This document shows, piece by piece, positions 52,078 to 60,781 of a stretch of DNA of 64,000 nt (the stretch's first letter is position 1; each line of letters begins with the position of its first letter). A program made the position numbers and the translations under genes. The notes below the pieces were generated by a model that ran no database searches, was not told where the DNA came from, and was given only the letters and a program-made list of their open reading frames with translations. Source of the DNA: CAZBSE01 sp964610385 (lineage in GTDB: Bacteria; Actinomycetota; Humimicrobiia; Humimicrobiales; Humimicrobiaceae); assembly GCA_964610385.1 (NCBI GenBank), contig CAZSXW010000003.1, positions 1-64,000 on the forward strand. Direction: 5' to 3'.

Positions 52078-52701
52078 ATGAAAAAAGGTCTTTTTATAAC
52101 ATTTGAAGGTCTTGACGGCTCGGGAAAGACCACCCAGATAAAGCTTCTTTATGATTACCTGAAGGAAAGAGGTCTTGATGTCGTTACCACTGTCGAACCA
52201 GGCGGTACCGAGATAGGAAGAAAGATCAGAAAGATCCTTCTGGATAAAGATAATCATGAGATGTCTTATAAAACCGAGACTTTTCTTTTCCTTGCTTCAA
52301 GGGCAGAACTTGTATCAAAAGTGATATCACCTGCTTTAAGTAAGGGCAGGGTCGTGATATGCGACAGATTTTTTGATTCCACAATAGTATATCAGGGTAT
52401 AGCCAGGGGCCTGGGTATAGATAGGATCTTAGATATGAGCCTCTGGGCTACCGGTGGGATAGCGCCGGATATAACTTTTTTGCTGTCAGTTAAGGCAGAT
52501 AAGGGCAAAAAAAGGATGGACAGAGCAAGTAAAGAGAGAGACCGGATGGAACTTGAAAAAGATAATTTCAGAAAAAATGTTTACCAGGGCTATCTAAGCA
52601 TTGCCAAAAGATACAAAGACAGGTTTGTAGTGATTGACGGTGAAAAGGACATAGAAGAAATATTTGAAGAAGTAAAAAGAAGAGTGGGAAAGTATTTATG
52701 A
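52078..52701 (+). CDS. tmk: Thymidylate kinase
   Basis: The 207-residue enzyme phosphorylates dTMP to dTDP. It has the P-loop FEGLDGSGKTTQ, TVEPGGTEIG and the DRF motif in VVICDRFFDSTIVYQG, with a lid containing DRASKERDRME. The tmk-holB-ricT order that follows is widespread in Gram-positive bacteria. Confidence 0.96.
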   Translation: MKKGLFITFEGLDGSGKTTQIKLLYDYLKERGLDVVTTVEPGGTEIGRKIRKILLDKDNHEMSYKTETFLFLASRAELVSKVISPALSKGRVVICDRFFDSTIVYQGIARGLGIDRILDMSLWATGGIAPDITFLLSVKADKGKKRMDRASKERDRMELEKDNFRKNVYQGYLSIAKRYKDRFVVIDGEKDIEEIFEEVKRRVGKYL

Positions 52702-52709
52702 GATAAAAA

Positions 52710-53777
52710 ATGAAATTGTTTGAAGACATAGATTTTTTAACCGATGATAGCATAAACCAGTCAAATATAAGATTACTTTCGGGAATGATAGAAAAGGGCA
52801 ATGTTTCGCATGCCTATCTTTTCAGTGGAAATAATATGAAACTTCTGACCAGACTGGCGCTGATATTTGCCGCTTCCATCAATTGCCCCGGCAGGGGATG
52901 CGGCGATTGTATCATATGCAGGAACACCCTCAGCGGTGTTTATGCCAATGTTTTGATTGTAGAGCCGGAGGGGAGGATTTTTAGGATAGAAGAAATAGCC
53001 AGGCTTCAGAGATTTATGAGCCTCACCTCATACAATCCCGGTAAAAAAATATGTGTTATCAAGGAATCTGAGTTCATGAATGCGCCTGCGGCCAACAGAC
53101 TTCTCAAGACTCTTGAAGACCCTCCTGATGAAGACAGTATTTTTATATTGCTTACGGAAGACATCTCAATGCTGCTTCCCACGGTAGTTTCTAGATGCCT
53201 GGTTTACAGCTGGAATTTCAAATTTATTGAGGAAACGCCGGAAAGGGCCGATTTTGAGATCATGGAAAAATATCTGGATGAAGGAATAAAAAATATAATG
53301 ATGCAGAAAGAAGGTTCGGGCCCGTCTTATACCGCTTCTCTTGATCTCACCTTGAAATTGATCGAAATACTTAAAAAGGTAGAAGCTGCTGTTAAAGCAG
53401 ACCAGGAAAAGGAGATCGGCGAAATAAGGAGAAGTGATTTTGATAAGAGTGATATTGCGAGGTATATTGAGATTTTGAAATTAAGGAACAGAAGAAAAAT
53501 CAACAAGTTTCGTAATTTGGGAATGAGCAGAGTTTTTGATATAATATCTGCCTGGCTTGAGGATATCATGGCGGTGAAACTGGGCGCAGACAATAAGACC
53601 ATGAATTTTTCAAAGAATTATTCTTTTATAAGCAGTAAGAGTGTAAACGTAAAAATAGATAGGATCTTTGAATTGATAAAGGTCATTGAAGAAAATAAAA
53701 ATTATCTTGGCTATTCTATTAATTCCGAGCTTGCTCTGGATAATATTTTTCTTCAATTTCAGAACATATACGGATAA
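52710..53777 (+). CDS. holB: DNA polymerase III, delta-prime subunit
   Basis: The 355-residue clamp-loader subunit has an AAA+ fold with a degenerate P-loop (LFSGNNMKLL), as expected for delta-prime, a zinc-binding set of cysteines (CPGRGCGDCIIC), NRLLKTLEDPPD and the SRC motif in TVVSRCLVY. It starts 8 bases after tmk and ends 12 bases before ricT. The C-terminal third is poorly conserved. Confidence 0.88.
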   Translation: MKLFEDIDFLTDDSINQSNIRLLSGMIEKGNVSHAYLFSGNNMKLLTRLALIFAASINCPGRGCGDCIICRNTLSGVYANVLIVEPEGRIFRIEEIARLQRFMSLTSYNPGKKICVIKESEFMNAPAANRLLKTLEDPPDEDSIFILLTEDISMLLPTVVSRCLVYSWNFKFIEETPERADFEIMEKYLDEGIKNIMMQKEGSGPSYTASLDLTLKLIEILKKVEAAVKADQEKEIGEIRRSDFDKSDIARYIEILKLRNRRKINKFRNLGMSRVFDIISAWLEDIMAVKLGADNKTMNFSKNYSFISSKSVNVKIDRIFELIKVIEENKNYLGYSINSELALDNIFLQFQNIYG

Positions 53778-53789
53778 GAGGTGTATTCG

Positions 53790-54731
53790 ATGTCTATAAT
53801 TGTAGGGATAATGTTTAGGGGAAATGATATGGTCCATTATTATGACCCTGCTGGTATCACTATGGATGTGGGAGATAAAGTCATATGCCATGTAGATGAG
53901 GGCAAGGAAATAGGAGAAGTAGTGGTGCACCCTATCGATATAAGTGAGAGTGATATCAGTACCCCCTTAAACAGGATTATAAGGAAGGCTACATATTATG
54001 ATCTTTCGGTCGATGATCTAAATAAAAAGAAGGAAGATAAAGGGTTCAAGAAATTTGATCAGCTGGCCAAAAAGTATAAGCTTAAAATGAAGCTGGTAAA
54101 CGTTCACGTGATGTTTGATAAGAGTAAGATGATATTTTACTTTACCTCGGAAAAAAGGGTGGATTTCAGGGAAATGGTAAAGGAGCTTGCCACATATTTT
54201 AAGATCAGGATAGAACTCAGGCAGATCGGAGTCAGAGATGAGGCAAAAATGGTGGGGGGATTGGGCCCATGCGGGATGAATCTATGCTGCAAAAGTTTTT
54301 TGACTGATTTTGAGTCAATCTCAATAAAAATGGCCAAGGATCAGAATCTTCCCCTGAACCCTTTTAAAATATCGGGAATATGCGGGAGACTTATGTGCTG
54401 TCTGAAGTATGAGTATGATCTTTATAAAAAATTTATTGATAAGGCACCGGAACTGGGCATAAAGGTCAAATGCAGTTACGGCTACGGCGGGGTATGCGGT
54501 TATGAACCCTTAAAGGAATCCATAATTGTAGAACTTGACAGTGATAACAGAAAAATTGTGCCGCTTTCAGAAGTCGAAGTGACAAAAGAAAGATTTGTGA
54601 TAAAGCAGGAAACCGGCAGTGCTGTCAAAATATCAGACAGCAGCAAAGATGAGAAGAAAGTGAAGCAGCGAAAGCAGAAGAAGCAGCAGAAAAAGAAAGA
54701 ACCGAAGCAGAAGAGAAAGAAGAAAGCTTAA
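53790..54731 (+). CDS. ricT: PSP1-domain protein, RicT (YaaT) family
   Basis: The 313-residue protein has the PSP1 domain and the conserved cysteine set GPCGMNLCCKSFLTDFESIS and ISGICGRLMCCLKYEY. In Bacillus, RicT works with RicA and RicF in an iron-sulfur complex that affects RNA processing and development. The C-terminus is an extended Lys/Gln-rich tail of about 40 residues. ATG 53790 is chosen over GTG 53781 because AAGAGG (53775-53780) is 9 bases upstream of the ATG. It follows tmk-holB, as in Bacillus. Confidence 0.93.
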   Translation: MSIIVGIMFRGNDMVHYYDPAGITMDVGDKVICHVDEGKEIGEVVVHPIDISESDISTPLNRIIRKATYYDLSVDDLNKKKEDKGFKKFDQLAKKYKLKMKLVNVHVMFDKSKMIFYFTSEKRVDFREMVKELATYFKIRIELRQIGVRDEAKMVGGLGPCGMNLCCKSFLTDFESISIKMAKDQNLPLNPFKISGICGRLMCCLKYEYDLYKKFIDKAPELGIKVKCSYGYGGVCGYEPLKESIIVELDSDNRKIVPLSEVEVTKERFVIKQETGSAVKISDSSKDEKKVKQRKQKKQQKKKEPKQKRKKKA

Positions 54732-54754
54732 ACTGACCTATTTTCAATTGACCG

Positions 54755-54830
54755 GCCGATGTAGCTCAATTGGTAGAGCAGCTCATTCGTAATGAGCAGG
54801 TTACCGGTTCAAGTCCGGTCGTCGGCTCCA
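54755..54830 (+). tRNA. tRNA-Thr (anticodon CGT)
   Basis: The 76-base tRNA folds fully. The acceptor stem is GCCGATG with CGTCGGC (one G-T pair). The D stem is GCTC/GAGC, the anticodon stem GCTCA/TGAGC with loop TTCGTAA (anticodon CGT, reads ACG, threonine), and the T stem ACCGG/CCGGT with loop TTCAAGT. The CCA end is encoded. It lies between ricT and argS on the same strand, with the argS ribosome-binding site only 3 bases after its end. Confidence 0.96.
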
Positions 54831-54845
54831 GCGAAAGGAAAAATA

Positions 54846-56543
54846 TTGGTAATAAATGAACTTAAAGAAAAAGTGTATGGCTATGTGAAAAGCTTAAAGG
54901 GAGTAAGGGCGGAGGATCTTGATAATCTGACCATTGAAGAGCCAAAGAATAAAAAATTTGGGGACCTTTCCACCAATGTCGCTATGGTGCTGGCGCCCGT
55001 ACTGAAAAGGGATCCTATGTATATTGCCGAAGAATTTAAAAACGAGGTCATTTCAGGCTGGAGCCAGGTAGAGGATATAAATATAGTGAAACCGGGATTT
55101 ATTAATTTCAATTTAAAGGAAGGTTTTATAAAAAAAGCCCTTGCAGAGGTTGTAAAAAAAGACGAAAAATACGGATTCAATAACAGCGGAAGGGGGAAAA
55201 GTATACATTTTGACTACGTAAGCTCCAATCCGACAGGTGATCTTCATATAGGACATGGAAGATGGGGTGCACTGGGTGACAGCCTGGCAAATGTTTATTC
55301 TGCAAATGGATATAAAGTATTCAGGGAATACTACGTCAATGACTACGGGAGTCAGGCTGAAAAATTCAGCAGCTGTGCCAGGTGTATTTATTTGAGGCAT
55401 TTTGGCAGAAAAGTAAAATATCCTAAAGACGGATATCCGGAAGCAGTAGTATCTATAGCTGTTGATAGGTTGATCAGTGAATTTGGTGACAGGTTTATAA
55501 TATTAAAAGACGACGAAAAAGATATAAAGGCAGGCCCTTTTAAAAAGGAAGTCATAGGTATTATGGTGTCTTATATCGGAGAAACTCTGGGCTTGATGGG
55601 TGTAAAGTATGACCGCTGGTTTTACGAAAGCTGTCTATACAAAGATTCAAATTTTGAAAAACTTATATCCGATTTAAAAGGCAAGGATGCAGTTTATAAA
55701 AAAGACGGGGCATTATGGTTTAAGGCTTCCAGGTATGTGGATGACAAAGATAGAGTGGTAATCAGGAAAGACGGTAATCCCACTTACTTTGCTTCCGATA
55801 TATTATATATGATAGATAAAATAAAGAGGGGGTTTGACCGGCTGTTCTATATCCTGGGTGCAGACCATCACGGATATGTCGACCGGTTGATGGCAATTGG
55901 TAAATTATTCGGCTTAAAAGATAATAGGGTAGTTGTCATAATCGGACAGATGGTAAAATTAACTGACAGGGGAAAGTCATTAAAGATGTCCAGAAGGAAG
56001 GGTATGCTTTACCCCTTGAGGGACTTGATCAAAGAGGTTGGTAAGGATGCGGTGAGATATTTTTTCAGCATGAATTCCTTTGATACTCCCATGGAATTTG
56101 ACGTTGGCCTGGCCAGGCAGAGATCGAATAAGAATCCGGTCTATTACGTTCAGTATGCACATGCCAGGATTGAAAGTATTATCAAAAACATAAGGGAGAA
56201 AAACCCGGGTAACCTGGATGTAGATAAGTATATTCTTGGCGCTGGTGATGTGCCGAAGATGAAGTTTAAGAATAAGGATGAAAAGCAGCTGGCAAAGACG
56301 TTAATACTGTATCCTGATATGGTATATAACAGCTGCAGGAATAATACTCCGCATCTTATGACGCAGTTTTTATATCGTCTGGCGCAGGAATTTCATTATT
56401 TTTATAATAATCACAGGGTAATAAAAGAGGGAAAAGACGGAGCAGTCGTAGACCTTGACAGGTTCATTCTGATCCTGCTGGTAAGAAGGGTACTTAAGAA
56501 TGCCTTAAAACTTCTTAATATCGACGCTCCGGAAAAGATGTAA
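54846..56543 (+). CDS. argS: Arginyl-tRNA synthetase
   Basis: The 565-residue class I enzyme charges tRNA-Arg. It has the N-terminal additional domain, the HIGH motif in PTGDLHIGHGRWGA, KMSR in GKSLKMSRRKG and the C-terminal anticodon-binding domain with YRLAQEFHYFYNNHRV. The frame is open into the tRNA gene (54792), so the start is set at TTG 54846, 6 bases after AAAGGA (54834-54839). It begins the argS-lysA-hom-thrC cluster. Confidence 0.95.
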   Translation: MVINELKEKVYGYVKSLKGVRAEDLDNLTIEEPKNKKFGDLSTNVAMVLAPVLKRDPMYIAEEFKNEVISGWSQVEDINIVKPGFINFNLKEGFIKKALAEVVKKDEKYGFNNSGRGKSIHFDYVSSNPTGDLHIGHGRWGALGDSLANVYSANGYKVFREYYVNDYGSQAEKFSSCARCIYLRHFGRKVKYPKDGYPEAVVSIAVDRLISEFGDRFIILKDDEKDIKAGPFKKEVIGIMVSYIGETLGLMGVKYDRWFYESCLYKDSNFEKLISDLKGKDAVYKKDGALWFKASRYVDDKDRVVIRKDGNPTYFASDILYMIDKIKRGFDRLFYILGADHHGYVDRLMAIGKLFGLKDNRVVVIIGQMVKLTDRGKSLKMSRRKGMLYPLRDLIKEVGKDAVRYFFSMNSFDTPMEFDVGLARQRSNKNPVYYVQYAHARIESIIKNIREKNPGNLDVDKYILGAGDVPKMKFKNKDEKQLAKTLILYPDMVYNSCRNNTPHLMTQFLYRLAQEFHYFYNNHRVIKEGKDGAVVDLDRFILILLVRRVLKNALKLLNIDAPEKM

Positions 56544-56561
56544 AAAAGTCTGAATTTATAT

Positions 56562-56589
56562 TTGATTAATCATATAATCTTGTTACAAT
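56562..56589 (+). promoter_or_regulatory. Promoter ahead of lysA
   Basis: TTGATT (56562-56567), a 16-base spacer and TACAAT (56584-56589) form a sigma-A-like promoter with an extended -10 (TGTTACAAT). It lies in the 80-base gap after argS and would drive lysA-hom-thrC and the following gene. Confidence 0.5.
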
Positions 56590-56623
56590 AATCAAACTTT
56601 AGATACTTGGGAAGGATAAAAAA

Positions 56624-57958
56624 ATGTTACTGCCGGTAACTTCAGAGGTAAACGATAAGGGACATCTGGTAATAGGCGGAGTCGATGTCATTGATCTAAA
56701 AGAAAAATACGGTACCCCGTTATATATTCTGGATATTGCCACTATTAAGAAACAGTGCCGGGATTATAAGGGAAGCTTCGATTTTCCTGATCTTAAGACC
56801 CGGATAATATACGCTGCCAAGGCATTTACCTGTACTGCGATGTGCCAGCTTATGGACGAAGAGAGATTGGGATTGGATGTGTGGACCGGGGGAGAGCTTT
56901 TTATTGCATTAAACAGTAGTTTTCCTGCCGGAAGGATATATTTTCACGGAGCTAATAAATCCCTTCAGGAGATAGAGTACGGACTTGAGAGCAGAGTGGG
57001 TTACTTCATGGTGGGCAATATTTCCGAACTCGAGACACTTGGAGAGTTATGCAAAAAAAACAATATGATCCAAAAGATAATGTTGAGGATAAATCCCGGG
57101 GTTGATGCCCATACCCATGAATATATACAGACCGGTTTGGTAAGTTCGAAATTCGGACTTGGCCTGGGTAATGGTGCAGCCTTTGAAGCGGTGGAAAAAT
57201 CAGTAAAAAACGGCCATCTGGAACTTATGGGGATACATACCCATATAGGTTCGCAGATATTTAATCTGTCCTGTTATGACAAACTAATAGAGGTCATGTT
57301 GAAGTTCATAAAGGAAGCGGGAGAAAAGCTGGGCGTGTCAATGACCAGGATAAATATTGGCGGAGGACTGGGATTAAATTATCTGCCAGAGGACAGCGCT
57401 CCAGGCATACCGGACCTTGCCAGGATAGTCTACGATGCAGCAAGTAAGTACCAGAAAAAATTTGAGATAAAACTGGACGGGCTGTATCTGGAACCGGGAA
57501 GGTCCATCATCGGAAATGCGGGGGTGACTTTATACGAGGTCGGAGTAGTCAAGGAAATAGAGAGGGTAAAGAATTATATTTTAATAGACGGAGGAATGTC
57601 TGATAATATGAGACCGATGCTGTACCAGGCAAAATATAACGCCTATCTGGCAAACAGGATGAATGACACTCAAAACACTGATAAAAGTAAGATGAAATAT
57701 TATTCCATAGTCGGCAAGCACTGCGAGAGCGGGGATGTGATAATAGACCGCATAAAATTACCGCCGGTATCAAGCGGTGATTTTATAGCGGTAGCAACCA
57801 CCGGAGCTTACGGATATGCTATGGCAAATAATTATAACAGTCAGCCAAAAAATGCAGTTGTTGCAGTTGAAGACGGTAAAAGCTGGATATGGATAAAGAG
57901 GCAGACTTATAAAGATTTAGTGATTGGAGATGTAAAATTATATGAAAGCGGAAAATAA
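56624..57958 (+). CDS. lysA: Diaminopimelate decarboxylase
   Basis: The 444-residue PLP enzyme makes lysine from meso-diaminopimelate. The PLP lysine is in YAAKAFTC, and other marks are GIHTHIGSQIF, INIGGGLGLNY, LEPGRSIIGNAG and the KHCESGDVI active-site Cys region. The ribosome-binding site is GGGAAGGA. It is in order with argS and hom, as in mycobacteria. The end overlaps hom by 17 bases. Confidence 0.96.
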   Translation: MLLPVTSEVNDKGHLVIGGVDVIDLKEKYGTPLYILDIATIKKQCRDYKGSFDFPDLKTRIIYAAKAFTCTAMCQLMDEERLGLDVWTGGELFIALNSSFPAGRIYFHGANKSLQEIEYGLESRVGYFMVGNISELETLGELCKKNNMIQKIMLRINPGVDAHTHEYIQTGLVSSKFGLGLGNGAAFEAVEKSVKNGHLELMGIHTHIGSQIFNLSCYDKLIEVMLKFIKEAGEKLGVSMTRINIGGGLGLNYLPEDSAPGIPDLARIVYDAASKYQKKFEIKLDGLYLEPGRSIIGNAGVTLYEVGVVKEIERVKNYILIDGGMSDNMRPMLYQAKYNAYLANRMNDTQNTDKSKMKYYSIVGKHCESGDVIIDRIKLPPVSSGDFIAVATTGAYGYAMANNYNSQPKNAVVAVEDGKSWIWIKRQTYKDLVIGDVKLYESGK

Positions 57959-59270
57959 AAATATGCAGGATATAAATATCGGGATCATAGGTTTCGGTTA
58001 TATCGCCAGCGGTGTTTACTCCCTTATAAGCCAGCAGAAGGATTATATTGCCAAGAAGATAAAGAGGAATCTTATCATAAAAAGGATTGCGGAAAAAGAT
58101 TTAAAGAAGATGGATGATTCTTCCTTGAAAGGAATAAAGGATATAGAAATAAGCGATGATGCCAGTGATATCATAAAAGATAATAGTATTGATATAGTAG
58201 TAGAACTTATAGGTGGGATAGACCCTGCCTATGATTATATCTACAGAGCATTAAATTCAGGAAAGTATGTGGTTACCGCCAATAAGGACCTTATTGCCAA
58301 TAAGGGAGGGGAATTACTGGCGGAAGCAGAAAAAAATAATGTAGATATACTTTTTGAGGCAAGCGTGGGCGGCGGTATACCGATAATAGGACCACTGAAG
58401 TCCTCTCTGGCCTCAAACAATATAAGCAAGATTGTGGGGATAGTAAACGGGACTACCAATTACATCCTTACTCAAATGGAAAAGGCCGGCCTGTCATTTG
58501 AGGATGCGCTGGCCAAAGCTCAGGAATTGGGTTATGCAGAAAAGGTCAATCCCTCTGCGGATATCGAAGGATATGATGCGGCATGCAAGCTGGCCATATT
58601 AAGCTCCATAGCCTTTAATTCACGGGTCAGACAAAGTGATGTATACAAAGAGGGAATTGCGGATATCTTATCTGATGATATAGCAAATGCTCTGGATATG
58701 GGATACAGGATCAAACTTCTGGCAGTAGGAATAGAAGAAGATGGGAAGATAAGCGCGAGAGTCCACCCTGCCCTCATACCGATCGACCACATACTTGCAT
58801 CTATTGAAGACACATTTAATGCAGTCTATGTATACGGCAATTATATTGACGAGATAATGAGTTACGGCAGAGGCGCCGGGGACAGACCCACAGCAAGCTC
58901 AGTAGTAGGAGACATAATAAAGATCGCCAGAGATTTTGACCGTGAAAAGAAGGGAGTCATCTACGGCTGTACCTGTTTTGAAGACAAGAAGTTTATATCC
59001 ATCGATGATACTATAAGCAAGTTCTATATACTTATGGATGTAGTGGATAAGCCGGGTGTCCTGGCAGCTATAGCAGAGGTGTTCGGCAAAAACATGGTAA
59101 GCATCAATTCAATGATACAGAAGCAGGCGGACATGGAAAGGATAGCCAGGCTTATATTCATCACCCATAAAGTGATCAACAAGAACCTTTATGAATCAAT
59201 AAAACAGATATCAAAACTTGAAGTAGTAAAAAAGGTCTTAAGTGTCATCAGGGTGGAAGATTTAGACTAA
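57942..59270 (+). CDS. hom: Homoserine dehydrogenase with ACT domain
   Basis: The 442-residue enzyme reduces aspartate semialdehyde to homoserine. The NAD-binding motif is IIGFGYIASGVYS, followed by TANKDLIANKGGEL, EASVGGGIPIIGPLKSSL and NGTTNYILTQ. The C-terminal ACT domain (YILMDVVDKPGVLAAIAEV) probably gives feedback control by threonine. The ATG at 57942 lies within lysA; ATG 57963 is also possible. Confidence 0.96.
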   Translation: MKAENKNMQDINIGIIGFGYIASGVYSLISQQKDYIAKKIKRNLIIKRIAEKDLKKMDDSSLKGIKDIEISDDASDIIKDNSIDIVVELIGGIDPAYDYIYRALNSGKYVVTANKDLIANKGGELLAEAEKNNVDILFEASVGGGIPIIGPLKSSLASNNISKIVGIVNGTTNYILTQMEKAGLSFEDALAKAQELGYAEKVNPSADIEGYDAACKLAILSSIAFNSRVRQSDVYKEGIADILSDDIANALDMGYRIKLLAVGIEEDGKISARVHPALIPIDHILASIEDTFNAVYVYGNYIDEIMSYGRGAGDRPTASSVVGDIIKIARDFDREKKGVIYGCTCFEDKKFISIDDTISKFYILMDVVDKPGVLAAIAEVFGKNMVSINSMIQKQADMERIARLIFITHKVINKNLYESIKQISKLEVVKKVLSVIRVEDLD

Positions 59271-59275
59271 CTGCA

Positions 59276-60766
59276 ATGTCAAAACTATTCTATAAAAGTA
59301 CCAGAGGAGCCGGCGGCCGGCTGACATCCTCTGAGGCAATAATAAAGGGTATTGCTGCTGACGGGGGCCTTTATATCCCTGAATACATGCCCCGGATCGA
59401 CAGGCCCCTGAGCAGCATTTGTGAGATGGATTACCGCCGGCTTGCTCTGTATACAATAAGCAAGTTCTTTAACGATTTTTCTTCCCAGGAACTTGAAGAC
59501 TGCATCAGCAGGGCATATGATAAAAAGTTTGACACCTCCGTGATCGCGCCGCTTGTTGAAAAAGATGATGTCTTTTTCCTGGAGCTCTTCCATGGGCCGA
59601 CGCTGGCATTCAAGGATCTGGCACTCTCTATACTGCCCCATCTTTTAAGAACGGCAGTAAAGAAAAACAGCCTGAAAAAGGAAGTAGTGATTCTGGTCGC
59701 TACATCCGGCGATACAGGCAAGGCAGCACTGGAAGGATTTGCGGATGTCAAAGGTACTAAAATAATCGTCTTTTACCCCAGGGATGGAGTCAGCATAATA
59801 CAAAAAAGGCATATGACCACCCAGGTAGGAGACAATACCCATGCTATCGCCGTTGAAGGCAACTTTGATGATGCCCAGAGGGGAGTAAAAGAGATCTTTT
59901 CCGACAGTAAGATCAATGAGGCTATAAATAAAAAGGGATATATATTTTCTTCGGCGAACTCTATCAATATAGGAAGACTTATACCCCAGATAGTATATTA
60001 TATATATGCTTATCTTGATTTATTGAAATCAGAAAAAATCAGTAAAAAAGAAAAGATAAACGTGGTCGTCCCCACCGGTAATTTTGGAAATATTCTGGCG
60101 GCCTACTATGCCAAAAAGATGGGGCTGCCTATAGGCAGGCTGATATGCGCTTCCAATGAGAATAATGTGCTTTACCATTTTATAAAAACGGGGATATATA
60201 GTAGTAAAAGAAAACTTATTGTCACCAGTTCTCCTTCCATGGATATTCTTATTTCAAGCAATCTTGAGCGCCTGCTGTATGATATCTCGGGTAGTGACCC
60301 GGAAAAGATAAATACTCTTATAGGTGACCTTAATAAAAAAGGAGAGTTTAAAATAGACAGTGATATGAAGAACAGGATGTCTGACTTCTATGGAGAGTTT
60401 GCCACGGACAGAGAGACCTTTGATACCATAAAGTATGTCTTTAGCGACCTGGACTACCTTTTAGATCCCCATACCGCGGTGGGATATAATGTTTACCGTA
60501 AGTATGTCAATGAAAGCGGGGATAGGTCTAAAACGGTGATTGTCTCTACTGCAAGCCCTTTTAAATTTCCGGGCAGTGTATCGAAAGCCGTAGATAAAAA
60601 GTATGACACAGTAGATGAATTCTCACTCCTTGAGACACTGGCAGATATCTCAGGGCAGAAAATCCCCCAGGCGATAAAAGGTATAGGAAATAGAAAGATC
60701 CTTCACAGCACGGTATGCAGGCCCGATCAGATGAAAGATATAATATGGAATATTCTCGGAATGTGA
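59276..60766 (+). CDS. thrC: Threonine synthase, long form
   Basis: The 496-residue PLP enzyme makes threonine from phosphohomoserine. It begins YKSTRGAGGRLTSSEAIIKG, has the PLP lysine in GPTLAFKDLALS, then ATSGDTGKAALEG and PTGNFGNILAAYYAKKMG. The length and N-terminal domain are those of the longer (fungal/enterobacterial) threonine synthase type. It requires O-phosphohomoserine, so a homoserine kinase must exist in the cell. Confidence 0.96.
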   Translation: MSKLFYKSTRGAGGRLTSSEAIIKGIAADGGLYIPEYMPRIDRPLSSICEMDYRRLALYTISKFFNDFSSQELEDCISRAYDKKFDTSVIAPLVEKDDVFFLELFHGPTLAFKDLALSILPHLLRTAVKKNSLKKEVVILVATSGDTGKAALEGFADVKGTKIIVFYPRDGVSIIQKRHMTTQVGDNTHAIAVEGNFDDAQRGVKEIFSDSKINEAINKKGYIFSSANSINIGRLIPQIVYYIYAYLDLLKSEKISKKEKINVVVPTGNFGNILAAYYAKKMGLPIGRLICASNENNVLYHFIKTGIYSSKRKLIVTSSPSMDILISSNLERLLYDISGSDPEKINTLIGDLNKKGEFKIDSDMKNRMSDFYGEFATDRETFDTIKYVFSDLDYLLDPHTAVGYNVYRKYVNESGDRSKTVIVSTASPFKFPGSVSKAVDKKYDTVDEFSLLETLADISGQKIPQAIKGIGNRKILHSTVCRPDQMKDIIWNILGM

Positions 60767-60781
60767 TGTAAGGTATTTATT

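Noticed and set aside
54792..54845. argS start inside the tRNA-Thr gene
   Set aside because: The frame is open there, but it would translate tRNA sequence; TTG 54846 has a ribosome-binding site and gives the normal N-terminus.
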